Part shown: positions 48,495 through 56,393 of the stretch, piece by piece
Layout: the number at the start of each line of letters is the position of its first letter
Position numbering within the stretch: the stretch's first letter is position 1
From: Acidobacteriota bacterium
GTDB lineage: Bacteria; Acidobacteriota; Aminicenantia; Aminicenantales; Saccharicenantaceae
Length of the DNA: 64,000 nucleotides
Reading direction: 5' to 3'
Assembly: GCA_029569255.1 (NCBI GenBank)
Contig: JAKQUO010000048.1
Span: 81,055 to 145,054 of the forward strand
The notes under the pieces: model-generated
What the model was told of the DNA's origin: nothing
The model's database searches: none
What the model saw: the letters and a program-made list of their open reading frames with translations, nothing else
Translations under genes and position numbers: made by a program

Positions 48495-49730
48495 ATGCCC
48501 AAAGATCCCGATCTTCCCGCCAAGAACCACGACGTCGACACGCCGTCCTGCTCCGTGCCAGCATCCCCTTCCTCTCCGTCCGCTCCGTCCTCTCCTTCCT
48601 CGCCGCCCGCGAGCGGCCCCCGTGCCGCCCCTCCCGCGGATTCCCGGGCCGGCGCGCCCAGCGGTGTGCGCCGAGCGCCCTCCGACTGGGCCGCGGCCCG
48701 CGACGCCGCCATCGACGACTTCCTCTCCCGCTTCGCCTCGGACTGCGCCGACCGCGACGTCCTGGCCGACCTCATGGTCGCCATCACCCGCCTGGCCCGC
48801 GACGGCGCCCACCGCGGCGACCTCAAGCTCCTGACCAACGCCTTCAAGGAGCTGCGCTACGCCTTCAAGGTCTTCGCCCCCTACCACGGCGTCCGCAAGG
48901 TTTCGGTCTTCGGCTCGGCCCGCACCCCGGCCGACCACCCCGAGTTCCTCCAGGCCGTCGACTTCGCGCGGCGCATGCGCGAGCGCCGGTGGATGATCAT
49001 CACCGGGGCCGGCGACGGCATCATGGGCGCCGCCCAGCGCGGGGCCGGGCGCAGCGGCTCCTTCGGCGTGGCCATCCGCCTGCCCCACGAGCAGAGGACC
49101 AACCCCGTCATCGCCGACGACCCCAAGCTCGTCAACTTCAAGTACTTCTTCACCCGCAAGATCCTCTTCCTCAAGGAGGCCTCGGCCGTGGCCCTCTTCC
49201 CCGGCGGCTTCGGCACCCAGGACGAGGGCTTCGAGGCCCTGACCATGATCCAGACGGGCAAGACCAACCTCATGCCCCTGGTCATGATCGACGCGCCCGG
49301 CGGCACCTACTGGCAGCACTGGCGGACCTACATCAAGGCCGAGCTCGTCCTCAACGGCATGATCGACGACGACGACCTGGGCCTGTTCAAGCTGACCGAC
49401 GACCTCGACGAGGCCGTGGAGGAGATCACCGGCTTCTACCGCCGCTACCACTCGATGCGCTACGTCGGGCCGCTCCTGATGTTGCGGCTGAATTCGCCGC
49501 TTTCGCCCGAAGCGCTCGAGCGCCTCAACGACACCTACGCCTCGGCCCTGCTGAGCGGGGGCCGCATCGAGCAGCATCTCACCCCGCTCGAAGGGGAAGG
49601 GGAGGAGGCCGAGCGCCCCGAGCTCCCGCGCCTGACCCTGGCCTTCAACCACAGGAGCATCGCCACGCTCCGCCGCCTGGTCGACGACGTCAATAATTGG
49701 GCATTTCCGGGAGGTATTCATAATCAGTAG
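48495..49730 (+). CDS. LOG-family (lysine decarboxylase-like) Rossmann protein, 3' end altered by an insertion
   Basis: The 411-residue protein has a Pro/Ser-rich N-terminal tail (about 60 residues), then a helical region and the LOG fold with VSVFGSAR, ITGAGDGIMGAA and PGGFGTQDE. The last is the signature of phosphoribohydrolases that release cytokinin-type bases or nucleotides. The last ten or so residues (WAFPGGIHNQ) come from an inserted island: the final 36 bases of the conserved part recur at 52141, where the frame would end VDDVNHWGT and stop. The original C-terminus was probably that one. Confidence 0.8.
   Translation: MPKDPDLPAKNHDVDTPSCSVPASPSSPSAPSSPSSPPASGPRAAPPADSRAGAPSGVRRAPSDWAAARDAAIDDFLSRFASDCADRDVLADLMVAITRLARDGAHRGDLKLLTNAFKELRYAFKVFAPYHGVRKVSVFGSARTPADHPEFLQAVDFARRMRERRWMIITGAGDGIMGAAQRGAGRSGSFGVAIRLPHEQRTNPVIADDPKLVNFKYFFTRKILFLKEASAVALFPGGFGTQDEGFEALTMIQTGKTNLMPLVMIDAPGGTYWQHWRTYIKAELVLNGMIDDDDLGLFKLTDDLDEAVEEITGFYRRYHSMRYVGPLLMLRLNSPLSPEALERLNDTYASALLSGGRIEQHLTPLEGEGEEAERPELPRLTLAFNHRSIATLRRLVDDVNNWAFPGGIHNQ
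49666..49701 (+). repeat. 36-bp direct repeat, left copy (in LOG gene)
   Basis: The sequence starting CGCTCCGCCGCCTGGTCGAC is repeated at 52141-52176 with one mismatch. Together the copies flank the 2.4-kb AT-richer island. Confidence 0.9.
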
Positions 49731-49865
49731 CCGCGCCTGGTCCGTCGAATACCTCTTATATGCTTCAACGGCATACGCCCGAGCCTGGCAATAGTCGCCG
49801 TCCGCAACCGCTTTCTGGGCGCAAACCGCCGAAGGATACGGCCGGCTCGCTCGATCCGGCATCAC
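49702..49865 (-). pseudogene. truncated gene remnant at the island's left edge
   Basis: On the minus strand a protein-like sequence (SAVCAQKAVADGDYCQARAY, AVEAYKRYSTDQARLLIMNT) runs straight into the direct repeat and has no stop of its own. A neighbouring frame upstream (FVKNAQAWGLIVEAQALMPR) may be an earlier part of the same decayed gene. Family not recognised. Confidence 0.4.
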
Positions 49866-49989
49866 CCCGAGGCATCAGCGCCTGGGCCTCGACAATGAGG
49901 CCCCAGGCTTGGGCGTTTTTGACGAAGTCGGCCGGCGACGTCAGCCGCTACTGCGGCTTTGAAGGAGGCGCGTTCTGCTCATTAACGGG

Positions 49990-50409
49990 CTATCCTTCCG
50001 CCTCGTCAGGCGGCTTGTCCGAAACCGCTTTCTTCGAATCGGTCGTGAGCCCGCCGATCAACGCGAGGATCAGCCCGATGATCGTTCCATAGCCGCCGAC
50101 CTGGAGCTCCAAGCCCATCTGGCGCGCCTCCCCTTTCGTGATCGGGCCGAGGATCTTGATGAACAGCAAGAGCAGGCCACCGAGCGACGATATGACGGCA
50201 ATGACCCTGGCCCGTTCTTTGACGGCCAGATAGCCGATCAGCATGGCCAGGCCGGCCAGCGGCACGAGCCAGAGCAGCGCACCATCGAAATCCTTGTCGG
50301 TCGCCAGTTGGATGCCGGTGATATCGACGTTGCAAGCCCTGACCCAGGGGAGAAAAAAGCAAATGATGATCAGGATGCCGCCGGCCGGAATAAGAATTCT
50401 CTTGTTCAT
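49990..50409 (-). CDS. small multi-pass membrane protein in the island
   Basis: The 139-residue protein has about four hydrophobic helices (RILIPAGGILIIICFFLPWV, ALLWLVPLAGLAMLIGYLAV, VIAVISSLGGLLLLFIKIL, GTIIGLILALIGGL) and a short charged tail. No named family is recognised. It follows the TPR/CsgG-like gene by 37 bases on the same strand, so the two are probably one operon. Base composition is lower in GC than the flanking chromosome. Confidence 0.6.
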   Translation of the reverse strand: MNKRILIPAGGILIIICFFLPWVRACNVDITGIQLATDKDFDGALLWLVPLAGLAMLIGYLAVKERARVIAVISSLGGLLLLFIKILGPITKGEARQMGLELQVGGYGTIIGLILALIGGLTTDSKKAVSDKPPDEAEG

Positions 50410-50446
50410 GAGGCTCCTCCTCGGCCCGTCTTGGGGCCTGCGACGG

Positions 50447-51955
50447 TCAATATTTCAGAGTGCCCGGGTCGGTCGTCCCCGTTGGCCTGTCGATGGCGGA
50501 AAGCACCTTGCTGGCCACCGAATTAGAGATGTCCGCTATCATAGTGTTGGTGACGCTTACCTCGTCCGCCAGCGTCTGCCGGGCCTGCAACAGGGTGACG
50601 ACGTCGTTGTCCAGGATGACGCTGTCGATCGGGTGCCTCATGCGGACGTTGGTAGCGAAAACGACCTTGTCGCCCGCTTCCTGAACGATCGGCTCTTCGA
50701 GGACGACGCGGCCGGTCTTGACGGCGATGACCTTGACGCTGCCTCCGATATGAAGCGTGTAGCCGTCCCTGACTATATCGAAGTACATCGGGGCCTGCCG
50801 ATATTCCGTTCTTGTCTTTTGGCGGCCCTTGGAATCCGTGTAGGGGACCTCGAAGGAGAATTCGTAGGTCGCCGAAGCATTTTCGAAGGTTCGGCCCGGC
50901 CGGGAATGACGGACCTGGTTCAGCTTGCCGAAGACGAGATAATCTACGCCCTCGAGTTTCAGGGGGGAGCTCAGGCTCTCGTTGAGTTGCCCTTCCGAGA
51001 TACGTTGCTCCCGGGCCACGGTCGAGAGCTCGTCCCGGTCAATCGTACGGATGAATTGGCTTCCGTTCGCCGAAACCCGGCTCTTTACGCCGTCCATAAT
51101 GACATCGGCCAGGGCCATGCCAGCTATGTTCACGCCCGTGATATTGTCGAAGCGGACAAAGGCGACACGGACCGTGGCCATCTCCTTCGCGACTGCGGCC
51201 TTTTTCCTGACATCGGAGAACTCCGCTTCGATGGCTTGAGCCTTGCTGAGATCCTCATAGGCCTTGCGATAATAGCCGGCGTCCAGGAAGTACGAGCCGA
51301 GCGCGTAGTAAATGGCCGCCGCTTTCTGTCTAGCGTCTTTATAATTGGGCCTAGCCGTGCACGATTCAAGATAGAGATCGGCGGCCCTTCGGAAAGAGGA
51401 TCCTGATTCCGATTCAGCGCCCATGCAATAATTAGACTCAGCGATCTTATCCAGGCAGTCCTTGTAGGGTGTTTTTAGGTTGAGGGCCGCTTTGTACTCA
51501 ACGATGGCCTTCGAATAATTGCGAGAATCGAAGTATCCCTCGGCGGATTGATACCGGAGTTCCGCGGCCGATTCGCTGACATCAGCCATCGTAGATCGGA
51601 AGTCGATAGTCACGAAATTCAAGGGGACGTAGGCCCGCAGCCTGGACGTGAAGGCCTCCAGCTCGCGGAATTGCGCTATGGCCCCTTCAAGGTTGCCGTT
51701 GGCCCGATACTGCTCGGCCAGGCCGAGCTTTTGTTCATAGGCCTGTTTGGCAATCTCGGCGAGCTTGTCTTTGGTCTTTACGCTCTTCGGCTTCTTGCCG
51801 AGAGAGCCAAGATAGGACAGGGCCGCATTGTAGAAGTCCCCTTTGGCGACCGCCTTGTCCCCGGACTTGGCCAAGGCGCCGGCACTCTGGCCGGCGGCCG
51901 TCAGTGAGCCGATCACCAAGAACGAGACGACCGCACAGGCGACATAACGTTTCAT
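50447..51955 (-). CDS. secreted TPR and CsgG-like domain protein
   Basis: The 502-residue protein begins with a signal peptide (VACAVVSFLVIGSLTAAGQ). Tetratricopeptide-like repeats follow (GDFYNAALSYLGSL, YSKAIVEYKAALNLK, YRKAYEDLSKAQAIE). From about residue 270 comes a CsgG-like domain (VRVAFVRFDNITG, ALADVIMDGVKSRV, RTIDRDELSTVAREQRISEG, VDYLVFGKLNQV). CsgG-like domains occur in outer-membrane secretion or lipoprotein-regulator proteins. A strong ribosome-binding site (AAAGGAGGAAGGATCC) precedes the ATG. It forms most of the island between the 36-bp repeats. Confidence 0.7.
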   Translation of the reverse strand: MKRYVACAVVSFLVIGSLTAAGQSAGALAKSGDKAVAKGDFYNAALSYLGSLGKKPKSVKTKDKLAEIAKQAYEQKLGLAEQYRANGNLEGAIAQFRELEAFTSRLRAYVPLNFVTIDFRSTMADVSESAAELRYQSAEGYFDSRNYSKAIVEYKAALNLKTPYKDCLDKIAESNYCMGAESESGSSFRRAADLYLESCTARPNYKDARQKAAAIYYALGSYFLDAGYYRKAYEDLSKAQAIEAEFSDVRKKAAVAKEMATVRVAFVRFDNITGVNIAGMALADVIMDGVKSRVSANGSQFIRTIDRDELSTVAREQRISEGQLNESLSSPLKLEGVDYLVFGKLNQVRHSRPGRTFENASATYEFSFEVPYTDSKGRQKTRTEYRQAPMYFDIVRDGYTLHIGGSVKVIAVKTGRVVLEEPIVQEAGDKVVFATNVRMRHPIDSVILDNDVVTLLQARQTLADEVSVTNTMIADISNSVASKVLSAIDRPTGTTDPGTLKY

Positions 51956-52140
51956 TGGATCCTTCCTCCTTTGGCAGCTAAGTTTTTAGTGGGGAATGGC
52001 GCACAAATAGAACAGATATGGAATCACGCCTGCCATCTATCTATGTAGACAGGAATGAAGCCGCTTTGTCCCGCCACGGGATAATTTTGGACTGGGAGTA
52101 GGATAGCGGGCCGCCAGCGGAGGGGAAGGGCGCCGGGAAC
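51956..52140. other. island right flank, no gene seen
   Basis: AT-rich intergenic DNA upstream of the TPR/CsgG-like gene, which must contain its minus-strand promoter. I cannot pick a convincing -35/-10 pair. The right copy of the 36-bp repeat follows. Confidence 0.4.
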
Positions 52141-52176
52141 CGCTCCGCCGCCTGGTCGACGACGTCAATCATTGGG
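52141..52176 (+). repeat. 36-bp direct repeat, right copy
   Basis: Same sequence as 49666-49701 with A to C at one position. Read in the LOG frame it continues into the adjacent family A repeat as NHWGT and a TGA stop, so this copy keeps what looks like the original end of the LOG gene. Confidence 0.9.
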
Positions 52177-52265
52177 GGACATGATACTCATTCCCCCACT
52201 GTTTCGATTGCGCCAGGGCGGCAGGCGCCGCGGTAAACAGGGGGATAGGGATCATATCCCTCATT
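52171..52265. repeat. family A repeat pair 5
   Basis: A reverse unit (ATTGGGGGACATGATACTC, 52171-52197) faces a more diverged forward unit (GGGATCATATCCCTCATT, 52240-52265) across about 42 bases. The left unit overlaps the end of the 36-bp direct repeat. Confidence 0.85.
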
Positions 52266-52499
52266 CAGGGCTGGAGAGTGCGCCCCCGAAATCCTTCCTA
52301 ATCCCATCCTCAATGTAGACCCGCGAATCAGGGTTTTGTCCCATCCTGACCGTGCCCTCATCATCGCCGTGATCCCATGCCGGCTTCACGAACAGCCATT
52401 CGATCGGGAAGCAAGCCAAGCCCGGGCCGAAACCGGCCAACGAAAATTGGCATTTACTTATCCCGGGTTCTTGGGTTATCATCCCACCCTGCCAAGGTC
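52266..52499. other. leader region of the sigma factor gene, no gene seen
   Basis: About 230 bases without a convincing ORF. AT-rich segments near 52446-52490 (TTTACTTATCCC, GGGTTATCATCCC) probably include the promoter of the sigma factor, but no clear consensus pair is visible. Confidence 0.4.
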
Positions 52500-53093
52500 A
52501 TGGACCTCCAAGACGCTCTCACGGCCGGCCGTTTCTTCGACGAGGTCTCCCTGTCCGTCAAGAAGATCGTTTTCGCGAGTTTTCCCGGCCTCACGGAGGA
52601 GGAGAGGGAGGAGATCGACCAGGACGTCAAGCTCAAGCTCCTGAAGATGGCCGCCCGCGGGAAAAAGATCGCCAATCCCAGGTCTTACATTTGGAAGATG
52701 GTCTACTCGACGGCCCTCGATATCATCACCCGGCGGAGCCGGGCTCTCTGTCTCGACGATGTCGTCAAGACGCAGCGAACCGCCCTCGCCGCCCACGTCG
52801 ATACGCTCTCCCCCGAGCATCTCTTCGAGGAAAAGGAGCTCCTCTCGCTGGTCGAGGCGTCCATCGTCGCCCTGCCTCCGCGCCGGCAGACGGCCGTCCT
52901 CCTCCATCTCCAGGGCCTGGGCCTCGAGGAGATCGCTACCTACATCGGGGAAAGCCTGAACGCCGCCCGGCACCTCCTCTACCGCGGCCTCGACGCGGTC
53001 AAGCAGGAGCTCGAGGCCGCTTACGGCAAAGCCCGGCGCGACCGGGAGCGAGCCAAGGAACCCGGACCGCGCCTGGAATGGAAACGGACATGA
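52500..53093 (+). CDS. ECF-like RNA polymerase sigma factor
   Basis: From ATG 52500 (MDLQDALTAGRFFDEVSLSV) the product has 197 residues. Region 2 covers about residues 25-85 (EEIDQDVKLKLLKMA, NPRSYIWKMVYSTALDIITR). Region 4 covers about 115-170 (IVALPPRRQTAVLLHLQGLG, EEIATYIGESLNAARHLLYR). It overlaps the following gene by four bases (ATGA), and that gene encodes a membrane protein with a zinc-finger-like N-terminus, the expected anti-sigma partner. The pair converges with the CHAT protease gene. Confidence 0.85.
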   Translation: MDLQDALTAGRFFDEVSLSVKKIVFASFPGLTEEEREEIDQDVKLKLLKMAARGKKIANPRSYIWKMVYSTALDIITRRSRALCLDDVVKTQRTALAAHVDTLSPEHLFEEKELLSLVEASIVALPPRRQTAVLLHLQGLGLEEIATYIGESLNAARHLLYRGLDAVKQELEAAYGKARRDRERAKEPGPRLEWKRT

Positions 53094-53785
53094 GCGGCAA
53101 TTGCCCCAAGGACAACGCGCTCGTCGCCCTGGCCATGAACGAGGCTGGGCCGAGCGCGGGCCAACGGCTGCTGCGTCACCTGGCCGTTTGCCCACGCTGC
53201 GCCATCCGTTTCCGCGTGCTCAGGGACCTTGGAAGGGATCTCGGCCCGGCCGTCGAGAGCTATATCGGCGCGGTCGACGCTTCGAAGGCCGGCGCGCTCC
53301 TGCGGCAGGCGGCGGCCCGAGAGCTCGACCGTCTTGACCCCTCGGCGTCCCTCTCAGCCCGGTTCTCGCGCGGGGCCCGCTCCCTTCGCTCGTTCGGCCT
53401 CGAGTTCGCCGGCGGCTTGCTGATCGCTCTTTTCATCGCCCTCGGGGCGGGCTACTTCGCCGTCTATCGGCCGTTCGTCCGGACGGGGGAGCGGAGCCCC
53501 TCGGCCAACCTGGAGCTCATCTCTCCCGCGGGCCGCCAGGCGCGCGTCCCCGGCGTCTTCCGCTGGTCCCCGGTTCTCCAGGCCGAGGATTACACGATCG
53601 AGGTGCGCGACGAATCGCTTGCCCGGGTCTTCCAGGGCTCGACCTATCTCGTCAACGAGCTTGTCTGCCCCGCGGAACTTCGCTCCAAGCTCGTCAGGGG
53701 GAAGACCTACCTCTGGACCGTCTCGGCCCATGACGAATCCGGGACGCTGCTGGCCTCGCGATCGGCCACGTTCGTCGTCGAATAG
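53090..53785 (+). CDS. membrane anti-sigma factor with extracytoplasmic FN3-like domain
   Basis: The 231-residue protein starts at ATG 53090, coupled to the sigma gene. Its N-terminus has the anti-sigma pattern RLLRHLAVCPRCAIRF. A membrane helix spans about residues 105-128 (FAGGLLIALFIALGAGYFAV). The periplasmic part (about 140-231: LISPAGRQARVPGVFRWSPV, YTIEVRDESLARVFQ, TYLWTVSAHDESGTLLA) looks like a fibronectin-III-type beta sandwich. Proteolysis of this part would be a natural release signal. The secreted CHAT protease encoded next door is a candidate. Confidence 0.75.
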   Translation: MSGNCPKDNALVALAMNEAGPSAGQRLLRHLAVCPRCAIRFRVLRDLGRDLGPAVESYIGAVDASKAGALLRQAAARELDRLDPSASLSARFSRGARSLRSFGLEFAGGLLIALFIALGAGYFAVYRPFVRTGERSPSANLELISPAGRQARVPGVFRWSPVLQAEDYTIEVRDESLARVFQGSTYLVNELVCPAELRSKLVRGKTYLWTVSAHDESGTLLASRSATFVVE

Positions 53786-53792
53786 CCCGGCC

Positions 53793-56393
53793 TCACTCGT
53801 CGCCCGCCGTCCCGAGCAGGACGAAGGGGGCCCAATAGAAGGGGTTTCTCAGGCCCGCTTGGATCATCCTGGACTTCGTCCGGGCCAGCGCCTGAGCCGG
53901 ATTGTCGCCTTGGGCGAGGGACGAGTAGAACTTCCGCATGAACGACGCCGTCGTCCGGTCGTCGACGTTCCACAGGCTGACCAGGACGTTCCTCGCCCCG
54001 GCCGCCAGGAACGCGCCGCTCAGTCCTCTGAGCCCCTCGCCCTCGTGAAGACGGCCCAGCCCCGTTCCGCACCCGGACAGGACGACCAGCCGGGCGTCGA
54101 GCTCGAGCTCGGCCGCCTCGAGCGCGGTCAGGAAGCCGTCCTCGGCCCCGTCTTTCTCCGGGGCCAGCAGGAACGCGGACCTCCACCAGTTGGCGTCGTC
54201 TATGACCCCGTGCCCCGCGAAATGGATGAGGCCGAATCTCCTCAAGTCCGCGGACTTGACCCTCGCCTCCCGGGCCTGCCGGTCGAGGAGGACCGTCACG
54301 TCCGCCTCGGGAAAAAGCCGGGCCAGGGTCCGGACCTCCCGCTTCACGTGAGAAAGGGGAGGGAACATCTGTCTGCGGTATCTGGACCGATTGTCGCACG
54401 CGATCGCGCCCGAATTGCCGACGATCAGGACACCCGCCTCCGGTCCGTTCGACGGCCCCTGGCGCGGCGTCACCGCCTGCGTGGCCGAGGAGGCGTAGCT
54501 GATGACCCTGGATTCGCCCCAGAAGCCCGCCTCGGAGTTGCCCTTGGCTTCGGCCGCGGAGACAAGGGCCTCGAACGGCAGGTAGCGAAGGCGTCCTTCC
54601 GGGACGATGACGACACGGCGCGGCAGCTCCGCGAGCTTCGGGCCGAACGCCCCGAGAAGGCGGTCGAAAAGGATCTCGCCGGCGCGCTTTCCCGCGAAAT
54701 CACCACGGTTGCCGGGAAGGCGGAGGAAGCGAAGGTAACTCTCGGCCAAGTCCTCGATCTCGGAAGTCGCGCCCAGCCGGGCGCAGGCCAGGCCTTCCGC
54801 GGTCGCGAGAAAGGCGTACGCTTCCTTGGCGCCGAGGACATAGGATATGACGGCCGCGCCCTCCGCCAGCCTGGGCTTGACGCCGCCGAAATCGAGGGGG
54901 GCTATAAGCCGTCCGGCCGGGGCTTCCGCCCGGCGCGCATCCGAGGCCGCGCGCTCCTCCGCCAGGAGGGCGCCGTGATAATCCTCTTCGGCTTCCTCGA
55001 GGAGAGCGATCAGCTTCTGCTTCTCCTCCGGAGCAAGCCCGGGGTCCTGCAGCTTCAGCTGCGCGGAAGCGATCCGCCTCGCGGCCCCGGCCTTGGCCTG
55101 CCGCGTTTCGGGGCCCCCGGCCCCGAGGCCCCCGCGTTCCAAGGCCGGGGACAGGCGTGACAACGCCTTCAGCCTCTCCGCGCAGGCGAACGCCCTCTCG
55201 CCGAAACCCTCCCCGGGCGACCGCCCGTGCCTCGCGAGGAGGAGCCCGATCAGCGTCTCGTGGACCGGCGTCTTGTCCCTCAGGAAGCCGACGCGCGTGA
55301 TGCCGGTCGGCACGCTGGCTGCCCAACTCTCGACGAAGTCGATGGCGGCTTCGTGACGGCGGAAGGCCCGCTCCTCCTCCTCCTCCTCCTCCCGCGATCC
55401 CTCCAGGCGGGCCAGGCGGGACAATGCCTGCCAGACGAGTTCCCCAGATCCGGACCTCTCGGCGGCGGCAACGGCGGCCTCATACACGCGCTCCGCGGCC
55501 GTCGGCTCCGGTCCGCGCTCGGCGACCCCGCCGAGGACCAAGCCGATGAGCGACTCGGCCGCGGACCGGTCGGGAGACGACATCGCCCCTCTCCGTCCGG
55601 CCTCGACCACGAAATCCCGCAGAAACGCCGCGAACTCCCTGCGGCGCCGCGGCTCCCTCAGATCCTCCGATCGGAACTCCCTGAAGCCGCTGCCAGTCAC
55701 GATCCTGCTGTTCGCGGGCGGAACGGGGCGATGGAGCGTGCTTTCGCGCGAGACCCCGAGGCAATCCAGGGCCACGGAATCATCCGCCTCGAAAGAAAGG
55801 TGGTTGTAGCCGTCGAAGGCGGCGCGGCAATTCAGGAACAGGCTCCGGGCGACGTCGATGCGGCCGGCGTCGTTCGAGGAGACGCCGGTTGTCCGCTCGG
55901 CGCCGAAAACGACGACGTTGCGGATGACGGCCGAGCCGATATTGGTCCACCTGTCGTTGACGGAAAAGCCCACATTGCATCCGAAGACCGCGATATCCCG
56001 GGCTTCCCAGCGAACGTCCGGGCTGTCGCGCTGCTCGATGCCGACGTTGCTGCCCTTCAAGATGAACCCTTCGATCCTGGCCGCTGCCCTGACGACGAAG
56101 ATCGCGTCCCGCGCGGCGGGGTCGCCGCAGATCACGGCCCCGAAAAGGTTCCTCGACCTGACGACGATGGCCCGGGAGACGACGATGTTCCGTTCGAGAT
56201 AGACGCCGTCGTCGGCCAGGACGGTGTCTCCTTCGGCCGCCCGGGCCACCGCGGACTTGATCGTGGGGAAATCCTGGGGCACCCGGAGCGTCGCGGCCTC
56301 GAGCCGCCCCGCCCCGGTCATCAGGGCCAACGCCCCGAGGACCGCCAGTGAGGCAGCCCGGCGGGCCGGCCCTCGCTCATCTCCGGCCCGCAA
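53793..56393 (-). CDS. secreted CHAT-domain protease with N-terminal beta-helix
   Basis: The 866-residue protein has a signal peptide (SLAVLGALALMTGAGRLEA). A right-handed parallel beta-helix of the pectate-lyase-like type follows (about 35-235: TLRVPQDFPTIKSAVARAAEG, VYLERNIVVSR). Next is a helical region of about 250-470, including an acidic EEEEEE stretch, and a C-terminal CHAT (caspase-like) domain. The catalytic pair is visible: HFAGHG (His728) and LSGCGTG (Cys775). The gene ends seven bases from the convergent anti-sigma gene, and its start overlaps the M19-like gene by 17 bases. Cleavage targets are unknown. Confidence 0.85.
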   Translation of the reverse strand: MRAGDERGPARRAASLAVLGALALMTGAGRLEAATLRVPQDFPTIKSAVARAAEGDTVLADDGVYLERNIVVSRAIVVRSRNLFGAVICGDPAARDAIFVVRAAARIEGFILKGSNVGIEQRDSPDVRWEARDIAVFGCNVGFSVNDRWTNIGSAVIRNVVVFGAERTTGVSSNDAGRIDVARSLFLNCRAAFDGYNHLSFEADDSVALDCLGVSRESTLHRPVPPANSRIVTGSGFREFRSEDLREPRRRREFAAFLRDFVVEAGRRGAMSSPDRSAAESLIGLVLGGVAERGPEPTAAERVYEAAVAAAERSGSGELVWQALSRLARLEGSREEEEEEERAFRRHEAAIDFVESWAASVPTGITRVGFLRDKTPVHETLIGLLLARHGRSPGEGFGERAFACAERLKALSRLSPALERGGLGAGGPETRQAKAGAARRIASAQLKLQDPGLAPEEKQKLIALLEEAEEDYHGALLAEERAASDARRAEAPAGRLIAPLDFGGVKPRLAEGAAVISYVLGAKEAYAFLATAEGLACARLGATSEIEDLAESYLRFLRLPGNRGDFAGKRAGEILFDRLLGAFGPKLAELPRRVVIVPEGRLRYLPFEALVSAAEAKGNSEAGFWGESRVISYASSATQAVTPRQGPSNGPEAGVLIVGNSGAIACDNRSRYRRQMFPPLSHVKREVRTLARLFPEADVTVLLDRQAREARVKSADLRRFGLIHFAGHGVIDDANWWRSAFLLAPEKDGAEDGFLTALEAAELELDARLVVLSGCGTGLGRLHEGEGLRGLSGAFLAAGARNVLVSLWNVDDRTTASFMRKFYSSLAQGDNPAQALARTKSRMIQAGLRNPFYWAPFVLLGTAGDE

